Part shown: in pieces, positions 55,547-64,000 of the stretch | Position numbering within the stretch: position 1 is the first letter of the stretch | Layout: each line of letters begins with the position of its first letter | Origin: Polytrichum commune | Lineage: Eukaryota > Streptophyta > Polytrichopsida > Polytrichales > Polytrichaceae | Direction of reading: 5' to 3' | Assembly (NCBI GenBank): GCA_950295325.1 | Contig: OX485803.1 | Location: forward strand, 58,357,554 to 58,421,553 | DNA: 64,000 bases | The notes under the pieces: model-generated | The model's database searches: none | What the model saw: the letters and a program-made list of their open reading frames with translations, nothing else | Told to the model about the DNA's origin: nothing | Translations under genes and position numbers: made by a program

Positions 55547-56207
55547 CAGTGTCCGGGAGATTTCTAGGCATAAGGTAGAAATACCCAAACCGGTGAACCA
55601 CCCTCTACCCGTGCACTAGACCGCCGTCATAATGGTGAAGTGCCAATTCTGAAACCGATCATGGCGAGGCGGCGACTTCAATGTGTGTACACTTAGTGTA
55701 GCCAATGGGAGTCAAGTTTTAATGTACTCGTGAGGTAACCGATTTAGGTGATGTTCTGTATGGAAATGCGGATTACCGTGTTCGGTGTAGGGAGAATCTA
55801 GTGAACAAGTAGGGGGTTTGACAACTTTCCACTTTGAAAAATTGTAGAATTTTTTGTACAGGGCAGAAACATATGAAACAACTTGCATTCTTCATGAATG
55901 CTTCTCGTCTATCTCAGAAAATTATCTCACGATCGTAAGACCATGTCTTCAATGCGAACCACCTTATTTTCACGGGTTATGGTATTTCCACCTTAATCGA
56001 TCAAAATCCTAGTGTGTTTCCGAGTCCAACTGGTTACATACCGTGATCTTTCGGTGGCTCTTCATCAATTCGAGGTATATATATACCCTAGATTCCTCAT
56101 GAATGATCGGTAATTTTGCTGCTGCAGTGTTGATGAACTTCCACCGGTTAGTTCTGAAGCTCAACCGGCTCATGTGCAACTAACAGTCGCTTCTCCCTTG
56201 TCCATTG
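55547..56207. mobile_element. hAT-type element, 661 bp, abutting the Harbinger element
   Basis: Starts CAGTGTCCGGGAGATTTC and ends TTCTCCCTTGTCCATTG. The flanks TAAGTATC (55539-55546) and TATGTATC (56208-56215) are an 8-bp TSD with one change. The outer parts match the short MITEs; about 430 bp of extra interior distinguishes it. Its TSD overlaps the TTA duplication of the neighbouring element. Confidence 0.8.
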
Positions 56208-56215
56208 TATGTATC

Positions 56216-59200
56216 TTCACTCGCAAGAGACTAAGCTCACACGTGTGTTGTTGGGTACATACAATAACAAGAAAACGGTAGAACCGTGAGGCTCTGTCCT
56301 TTGTTATGAAAGACTACAATTGTAGTTGATTACTTTGCTCATGCCAATCCATGGCTACTCACTATACCAAACCTTTCTTGGATTTTGTGCACCTTCTTCT
56401 CAAATACGGGTCAAGGATTGAAGCTACTAATTTATCACCCAAATTTTTTAAAATAAATAATCAAGAACTGCCGAATTAACTATAGTCAACTAGATTTATT
56501 TCAATGCATTTTAGGGAGCACTTATATATAAACTATAGTTAACATCCACATTACATAAAGTGGACCAAAAATAACAAGAACAAGTAACGTCCAAGTGTGA
56601 ACACAAAGTGGTTAGGAAATTTGCTCTTGAAACGAAGAAGTTGATGCATAGTCTCTGTCCTACAGACAGAGCCAATAAACTGATCGACAATACACATCTG
56701 CTGTTTGTGCTTCTGCAGCCTGGAGCTGTCACACAAAGGAAACCTGGCTGGCTGGCTGGGGCACGTATGTTTAACTTACACCTCTGGCTTCCACCTGAGT
56801 CCATCGAGGAAGGCTTCAACCACAAATGCATGGGTGTATGCCTCATTGGGGCCCTCGTTCCACTACATCCCAATTCCTAAGTCCAACTTGTGTCTTAGTG
56901 GTGTGATTGGCGGACAACAAAGTCCCATTGTTTTTGGCTTTACACCAGGTCCCGATTCCTAAGTCTCGATATCCTACATGGCAACAAACATGCTGCCAAA
57001 ATGTCAGGATTTACCCCTCGGAGTTAGGTCAGTTAAAAGGGGCGATGATCCAACTCCAAGGGGAAGTACCGACTCATGTTCAGATGAACTTCATTTATCA
57101 TTATCGAGTGCTTAACCGGGTTTACATGACGAAACGTCCCAAAACGGAGCTTTCAACTTCGAAGGAACAAATCGAACCTACAATATGTAGGTTTTCAGTG
57201 GATAACTTTTTCAAAATGTACACTGAATTGTCTAATTCGTGTGGGTGATAAATTTGATGTGAAAGTCTTCAATGTGGGCCCAAGACTCGGGGTCTTCACC
57301 AAAATCCTAAAGACTTGGGTAATGCAGAATTTTGTAAAATAGTAGCGTAAAATAAGATGACATGCAAGTGCTCATCCACGTCAATTTCCTACAAGGAAAA
57401 TAAAAATAGTGTGGCCCATGCAAATTCCAAACTAGAGATTCGGTGCATGCTAAATATCAATGTGGGATGTAGAGAAATACAATGGTTGCACTAATAGGAC
57501 AAAGTAATGTAGCTAAGGAGCTTTTCTAGGACTAATAGGACTTTTCTCGTTCTATCGCTTCAAAAGCCTAGAGGGTTGACGTATCAAAAATTATCAAAAA
57601 ACGTGCGACCAAAAGTAATGTGTGCTTTATTCATCAGGCCAAAAACTTTGAAATTTCCATGAGGTAAATCACCGTCTAGAATATAAGGAATTGCAAATCA
57701 TAATAATTGAAGTGTTATGCATAATACGACCAATTCTATTGTTTAAACCTAATTTAAGCTTCATAATAAAGATTGTACTATACAACTTGTAAATACACCC
57801 TATATGGATGGACAAAAAATGGATACTATGTGAATATAGGCTATTCATCCATTGCTCCATGACGTTCCTTTGTCATTTAAGTAGGGTAACCTTTGTCACT
57901 TGTGATGGTTGGTCGTTTGGGTAGGGTTATTCTTATGATGATTGGTGCAGCTAGTGTTCTTTAATTTCTCCGTTACACGGAGTTATTTTTATTATAACAA
58001 GGGAATGGTATAAAGTATTACTATACTCTCTCTCTCAATTCAATATAATGCTATGATATTCTAGAATATCAATAATTATAAAATTAGGTAATGTACTTGT
58101 CTATTTAGTATCTCCTCTACATCAAAATATCCCTAGAAAATACCCCTCGGTCACACGGGGCATACAAACCCTACTTTTGAGTCACCTTCAACCCCCCCCC
58201 CCCGGCCCTTGTTTCAAAAGCTTGATTACAAAGAAACCATCATTGGTTGTGTCCCATGTTGTGCTCTAGTTATGCTCAATGCCCAAAGAAATGTTCACAA
58301 TTAACAACAGATTTTAGAAATCTACCACTCAAATAATATATAATGCAATTTATGTTCACTTTAGATGGTATTCATGATTTCAACCACCCATATAAAAAAA
58401 ATCATAAAAAAACGAGGTTTGTGTTTAAGATGAAAATTTAAATAAATATGTAGAAATACAGTACGAGATGATAAAATAAACAATATAGTATGATAGACAT
58501 ATGGATGTGGTTATGTGATGATGCATAATATTCACTTTTGTGACAATTCTCAAAGCACTCTTTGAGAGTATATATTTTTAACATGTTCTAGAATGTGCAC
58601 CACTCCCTCAACAAATGTTGATGGACTTGCCCTCACCCACAATCAAAAAATACCGTCTAACTATGAACCCCAAAGCAACTAGTCCACACATTCACTAGTT
58701 CTTGGAAATTGTCATGATGGTCTTGCTTTGCTTATTTCTACATCCTACTACAATCAAATCTACAATATCAATTTGGCAGTTTTTTGATGATTAACCACTT
58801 AATACTCCAATGTTATTGTCAACAATGATACATTGTCTTACAACCATGAAGAGGTGAAGAAAAAGAATTCAAAATTGGAAATCGTAAACATGCCTTATTT
58901 TCTTTTCTTTTCAAACCGGGTGGTGAATTGTGGATAAGGTAAGGTTTGGGACTTTTCAAATGGCTACCATTTGGGGGCATTCACGGTTGGGGTAATACTT
59001 TTGGGTGTCTAACGGAAAAAGGACTTTTTAGATAACTTCACATGCTTGGTATGCTTAGATTTGTATTGTGAACCATATTTTGGATCATACCTACAATTCA
59101 TACTCCATATTGAGTACACCGACAAAGTTAATTTAGAAGGAATAGGGTCATCTAAGATATCATTTTGATTCCTTAAAGGACATTTAGGAGTGTTGTCTTA

Positions 59201-59534
59201 ATTGTTCACCTTAGGATCAAGGAATGAAAAGTATAACAAGAATTAATCGAAACGATCCCAATTTTTTTCCTCACAATCATCGTTCAAGTGTGTACCAATA
59301 GAACCAAAAATGAATTGAATACCAATTGCCCAACTTTACATGTGGCACCAAACATGGCCAAAAATACATATAATCACGGCCACACCTAAAAGGAACGTCT
59401 AGTATTAGAATTGGACAAAAAAAATTATATGAATGGACATATGACACTTATACCAAGGTACCAAGATGCAAAACAAGAAATAATTGACCACCAATGCACA
59501 CCTAAATAGCAAAAAAATGCCATTGATGTGGCCC
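56216..59534. other. Gene-free stretch
   Basis: An open frame at 56907-57248 (plus) is the longest here, but it has no recognised motif and its codons look unremarkable. A poly-C run lies at about 58191-58203. No gene is supported. Confidence 0.3.
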
Positions 59535-59566
59535 AGGGTTTAGGGTTTAGGGTTTAGGGTTTAGGG
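59535..59566. repeat. Interstitial telomere repeat (TTTAGGG)4
   Basis: AGGG followed by four perfect TTTAGGG units. This is the Arabidopsis-type telomere repeat of most green plants, here inside a chromosome arm. The perfect repeats suggest recent insertion or slippage. Confidence 0.95.
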
Positions 59567-61717
59567 TGATTATTAAATAATAATAAAAATCTTTCTTGAT
59601 AAAGCTTATGAACTATCTACTTATTTATGTAAAATTTATTGATCAAATAATAGTAAATCATGATAAAACCAAGATCCAATGCGACATAGTCCTTAAGTCC
59701 TTTGTCCCAAAAGTAGTACCCCAACCGTGAATACCCCCATTTACCATAGACAACTGAATAATTTGGCCAGGGCCCACAAATAAACATGATTTCAATCTTA
59801 ATGTTCTAGCAAAGTCCCCATGGCATGTCTTTTATTTAGAAGGGTATGTCTGTACATGTGGGGTACATGCAAGGCTGCTACTAATGAGGTTTTATAAGCA
59901 TAAGGTTTAGTGTTGTCATGCATACATGTGATGGTAATCCCACATATTCCACCTCAATCTGGTAGCATGACCATTTGGCTACAAGACTTACTTGGCAATA
60001 GTTGGTTTTTGAATTGTGGACTCTTGGTATCTCTCTACATTTTATGGGAAATATTACGGTCGTATGTACAATGTGACTTACCCTTTCATCCTTTTAGTGT
60101 GCCCCACAATATATACACCGTCATGGATGAATCTTCGTCCACTCACTATGTTTTGTTCTTTCACATCCAATTGTGGGTTAGGTATCAATTGAAAGCAATT
60201 GGAATGTGAATCCAAAGAGCATAAATCACCTTCTAAGTCCGATATTTGAGGGAGAACCATAAAGAATTTACATGGAGATATAATTTCCTAAAGGTACATG
60301 CATCTAATATTTGAATGATCACTATAATGGTTTGGAGGTGATGTCATTGTCTTTTTAAAAAAACACAAGAAGCTCTACAATATAGAAGGCTTGTTTGGGC
60401 AAAATGAACAAAATTTGGTAAAAATGTTATCATTTGTTTCTTGGACTCGCGATGTTATATAATGTGGGTTGGTAAACAAACTTGTTCACCACAACATTAT
60501 CCCCAATGTTGTAAGTGTGGGTTCCTTGGTATTAGTGTGACCCACAATATTTACCGTCATCAATTTAGTAACTTGGCCACCTTGCATGACATTCAATTAC
60601 TTTACAAAACAAGCCTATAAAGCATGGGTAAGCAACATGTGTCATTGGACAATTATCCCATGTCATTGGAATATGTGCAAATCAACCACAATAATAGATT
60701 TGCATATTTCTTTTAGTAATGGATAATGATTATTTAAAACTCATATAGTGGTAGTTGTGGTTCCTTGGTTACTTGGGTTACTTGGGTTTTAAGTCTTGTC
60801 AAGTTGTCAACCCAACCCACTTGAGCACGTGTCTTCTCTGTGTGTTCAGTGCCTTGGTTGTATTTTACTTCAAGACGATTTATTACATTTAATTTGATCA
60901 TTGTTGTGTTGTGTGTGTGTGTTGTTATTTTCATTTATTTCAAAATTTGAATCCATAGTAGATAGGCGCACTCATCTTGTTATTGTGCAAGACTACTAAC
61001 TTATGAGCCTATCACTAGCAGAAAATGAGTCTCAACAAGATTGCAAAATGACCATGTTATGACCAATTTGAGCTATTCGAACGAGGTTCGAGTTTCAAAT
61101 TTAGTGTTAGATGTGTAATCATCTTGGTCACTTGTTTGTGTCATGCAAAACCCATGACTCATGTCATATCCATCTCCCGAACCTATACCGAGCCTCACCA
61201 ATGGGTCATGAATTAAGAATGAATTGTATGATGAAAAATAATAGCTACCAAATCATGTCTTGATTTTAAGAGTGCCATTTAATCTAATTGGCAACTCCCA
61301 TCATTGAATAGCACCTGCCACTCAATTTGTGCCATATCAAACTTGGCCTTGTGAAAAATCGAACCCTCCACCACTTTGCTAGAGCTGAGTACCCTAGCCA
61401 ACCTCACATCTAAGCTTGCTTGATATATGAAGATAAGACTTTATAATTATTTGATACAACTTCCGTAAACAACTAATCTACATTGACCCGCATATTCATT
61501 ATCATCCACATTATCAGTGTTGCAATAACTAGGTGGAACTTAGAGTGGATGTCATGTAACATTTAGTGTTTGCACAGTGATTCATGAAGATCAATCTAAT
61601 TAACCATACACATCAACCTTATTATCACTCGAACTCCAGGGTTGTGAGATTTTGAAGTGTCATGGACCTTTTGATTTTGTGTTAGAGCCATCTCTTTAGG
61701 TGAGTTTGTGATGAAAT
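59567..61717. other. Gene-free stretch with a decayed fold-back copy
   Basis: Bases about 60628-60720 (ATGTGTCATTGG, ATATGTGCAAATC, GATTTGCATATTTCT) are a diverged copy of the fold-back at 51267-51402. No gene is supported. Confidence 0.4.
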
Positions 61718-62100
61718 CTACACTAAATCTTGCATTTAGTGTCACCAATTCTAACTTTTCTTGCTCAATACTAAATGTCGCCTGTGTAGTGTCACGCTAA
61801 TTGTAAACTTTACATTAATTGTCATTCCTTGTTAAAAAACCTTGGACATAATAGATTTACAATATTGCAATTACTGTCACCTACTCAATTGTTGTGGGGG
61901 GTTTTTTAATCAAAAACTCAATCATCTAACATAGTAATTTCTTACAAAAATGATTGGATGCATAATATACCAAAAGTTGATGAACTAAAAGTAAACTGGG
62001 ATGAAAGTATTTGTAAACTTACTCATAAGAAATGTCATCAGAAAAGTGACCACGGTGACCTAAACCACCATATGACACTAAATACAAATGTTTAGTGTAG
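61718..62100. mobile_element. Mariner-like MITE, 383 bp
   Basis: Ends are CTACACTAAATCTTG and CAAATGTTTAGTGTAG, so CACTAAA termini next to TA. It is collinear in reverse with the copy in intron 1 of the receptor kinase (8768-9140). No coding capacity. Confidence 0.7.
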
Positions 62101-62898
62101 TAAACCTCAAAACATTATCCACTTTATGTCATGTAGAATCCGTGTAGTTTTCCTTCCATTCAAACTTCCTTGAGCCCTGAAGCTTGAATGCAAAGTGGTG
62201 TGGAATGGTTGACATCAAAGTAATGAGAACAAAGTATGGGCTCAAAATATAGAGACCATTCTAGAATCAATAATAAACATAGTTGAGAAGACCTCCATGA
62301 TTGCTTTCATGTGTATATTAACTTTCCCATCTCAACTCCTATTGTGAACTTGATACGACAATTTTGTGACTTGCAATTGCTTGCTCGATGAAACTTTTCA
62401 CCCCTTGGAATGCTTATTTTAAAGTAAGACGTTAATCCGTTGCGTATTTCCAAATAACAACACACACTAATTGAGATAATCAATGTAACATCGGTTGTTC
62501 GGTCCTCGTAGAACATAGATGACTTTGCTTGGCAAATCATTAGAGTCTCATTAAATAGCACTACGTAACCCCAAACAATAGCACACACTAATTGAGGTAA
62601 TCAATGTCGAACTAAGATTGAAATATAGCATGAAAAATAGTAATATTATGTGCCAAAAGTTTCTTCCAACTCATGCCCATAAATCAACGAGGGTGGCACA
62701 AGGAGCACGTAGCAAACACTACACCTCATTCGTAGCCACCAAGCCTATGAAGTAGGTCACCGAACCTCTTGTGACAATCCAAACCTATTTCGATGAATGC
62801 GAACCCACCCCCACTGACCTCCCAAAACTGATAAACTGTCAAATGGGGTTGTTCATGAAAGTACCTTGTTTCCACTTAGTGTAAGACCGTCTCCGCAC
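62101..62898. other. Gene-free stretch
   Basis: ACTAATTGAG.TAATCAATGT occurs twice (62466 and 62587, about 120 bp apart), a partial tandem duplication. No gene. Confidence 0.35.
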
Positions 62899-63112
62899 CA
62901 GTGATCGGGGAGATTTTTGGACATAATCGGTCAAGATCCTAGTGTTTGCAAGTCCAACCGGTTACATGTTGACAGACATCCTTCGGGTTTCCTTTATTAA
63001 ATTAGGGTATATTCTCCAGATTCCTCTACGATGATCAGTAAGTTTCCTGCAGTCTTGAACTTCAACCAGTTACTTCTCAAACTCAACCAGTTCATCTGTA
63101 ACTAACTGCTGG
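62899..63112. mobile_element. hAT-type MITE, right end degraded
   Basis: Starts CAGTGATCGGGGAGATTTTT and follows the 4955 copy closely through CTGGTTCTCCCT, after which the expected GATCATTG end is missing. The left flank is CTCCGCAC; no matching right flank is present. Confidence 0.75.
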
Positions 63113-63618
63113 TTCTCCCTCCCCGACCAGAGTCCCCACCTTTTCCAACCCAAGGTGCTGCAGATTGAATCTAACTTGACGGCCACTGTTCAGGTCCTGG
63201 TGTGGTCACACAGGCCGGGAAACCTTGCCGAATTGAATAACTTGGAATTTTTTTTCAAAGGGCGGGCTCGGCCTGCATGAGCCCGGAGGTCTAGGCCTCG
63301 ATGCCACATTTGCAGCTAAGCTCGTGAGCGGTTTCCAAGGGTGACGTAGCTTCCACGTGTTCTACTTCCCACACAATCAGAGGCACAACCACCTCCCTCC
63401 CTCCGCTGGCTGACAGAGACAAATTCCTCCTGTGTAGCTGTCTAATTCCCACTTTTCCATGGCACAGTGCGCCTGACCCCCGAACTTCGCCTCATTTTTA
63501 AAAGCCTTCAAATCCACGAGCTGCCAAGTGCCATGGTATTGGGTCCCAGCACACTTGGCATTGGTGAACACAGATTAATTAGGGCCCCACTCCTGCATTC
63601 AAGTTAACTCAAACAGCG
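63113..63618. other. GC-richer spacer between two MITEs
   Basis: Higher GC than its surroundings, with a minus-strand open frame at 63377-63571 (FTNAKCAGTQYHGTWQLVD) of unknown nature. It may be a gene fragment. No splice or regulatory signal is convincing. Confidence 0.25.
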
Positions 63619-63834
63619 CAATGATCAGGGAGAATCAGCAGTTAGTTCCAAATGGACCGGTTGAAGTTCAAGACTGCAGGAAGGAAAATTACCGATCACT
63701 TTAGAGGAATTTATAGAATATACCCCAATTCGATAAAGGAAAACCGGAGGAGGATGTCAACATGTAACCGGTTGGACTTGCAAACACATGGATCTCAACC
63801 GGTTATGCCTGCCCAAAAATCTCCCCGATCACTG
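63619..63834 (-). mobile_element. hAT-type MITE, inverted copy, 216 bp
   Basis: On the minus strand it starts CAGTGATCGGGGAGATTTTT at 63834 and ends TCTCCCTGATCATTG at 63619. The flanks AAACAGCG (63611-63618) and AACCAGAG (63835-63842) agree at 6 of 8 positions, a decayed duplication. It is opposite in orientation to the 62899 copy. Confidence 0.8.
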
Positions 63835-64000
63835 AACCAGAGTGCTAAGTTAATGAGAGGCAAGACTCGCGCCCCACTCACTGGTATGAGGTATTTTTGT
63901 TGTGGCTTTTAGCAAGTGTGAGCAGGGTGTTAGTGAGCTTACCCGTTGCCACATATATATCCAACAAATCCATCCTCCCTCATCCATCTACGTCTTGCTT
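63835..64000. other. Right edge, no feature
   Basis: Nothing is recognised in the last 166 bases. ACATATATATCC near 63951 is TATA-like and could belong to a gene beyond the edge. Confidence 0.25.

Noticed and set aside
56907-57248. A 113-codon plus-strand frame as a gene
   Set aside because: No domain, no neighbouring exon and no regulatory signal could be recognised.
62899-63834. One large element with 220-bp inverted ends and a captured gene fragment (Pack-MULE-like)
   Set aside because: The outer flanks CTCCGCAC and AACCAGAG do not match. The right copy is a full MITE with its own decayed duplication (AAACAGCG/AACCAGAG), so two separate insertions in opposite orientation fit better.
1-64000. 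tRNA or rRNA genes
   Set aside because: I looked for tRNA B-box-like GGTTCGAATCC and conserved rRNA stretches and saw none.

Overview
The window is nuclear DNA from a green plant, either a land plant or a close streptophyte alga. The evidence is a short interstitial run of the plant telomere repeat TTTAGGG (59535-59566), a multi-exon leucine-rich-repeat receptor kinase, an intronless plant-type 6-phosphogluconate dehydrogenase with telo-box motifs upstream, and DNA transposons whose ends are typical of plant CACTA, hAT, PIF/Harbinger and pogo/Tigger families. I cannot name the species. Gene density is low: three host genes are supported, and most of the remaining 64 kb is transposon debris and AT-rich DNA.

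Layout. (1) 1-3150, minus: a multi-exon gene of unknown function with a CCHC zinc finger, running off the left edge. (2) 3151-8490: telomere-like fragments, a 65-bp minisatellite, two small hAT MITEs with perfect 8-bp target-site duplications (TSDs), and a relic of a LINE on the minus strand. (3) 8540-16628, plus: an LRR receptor-like kinase that I could rebuild as 18 exons encoding 790 residues in one open frame; transposons sit in introns 1 and 2, intron 11 is probably GC-AG, and intron 12 holds a minisatellite that repeats the splice-donor region. (4) 18148-19638, minus: 6-phosphogluconate dehydrogenase, convergent with the kinase. (5) 20058-31020: PIF/Harbinger fragments, a 115-bp LINE 3' end, a pogo/Tigger relic split by a 902-bp hAT insertion, a nested fold-back, and a decayed Myb/SANT-like domain. 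(6) 31484-about 36190: one half of a CACTA element with subterminal repeats and a broken Ptta/TNP1-like gene. (7) 42475-47554: an orphan coding fragment, then a 5'-truncated LINE with an 11-bp TSD. (8) 47555-64000: satellite-like repeats, a PIF/Harbinger element abutting a hAT element, mariner-like MITEs and more hAT MITEs.

Most interesting system. The LINE (43583-47543) encodes, in order, the end of a reverse transcriptase, a long linker with a methyltransferase-like segment, RNase H, a CCHC finger and a C-terminal segment resembling a restriction-like endonuclease. Its 3' end carries two short hairpins followed by a (TTTTC)n tail. A second, much shorter insertion at 21055-21169 keeps both hairpins with compensatory base changes, which suggests an RNA structure needed for retrotransposition. 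A recurring non-autonomous hAT family, with TIRs like CAGTG..CGGGGAGA and AACCGGTT-rich interiors, accounts for at least seven insertions, five of them with clear 8-bp TSDs.
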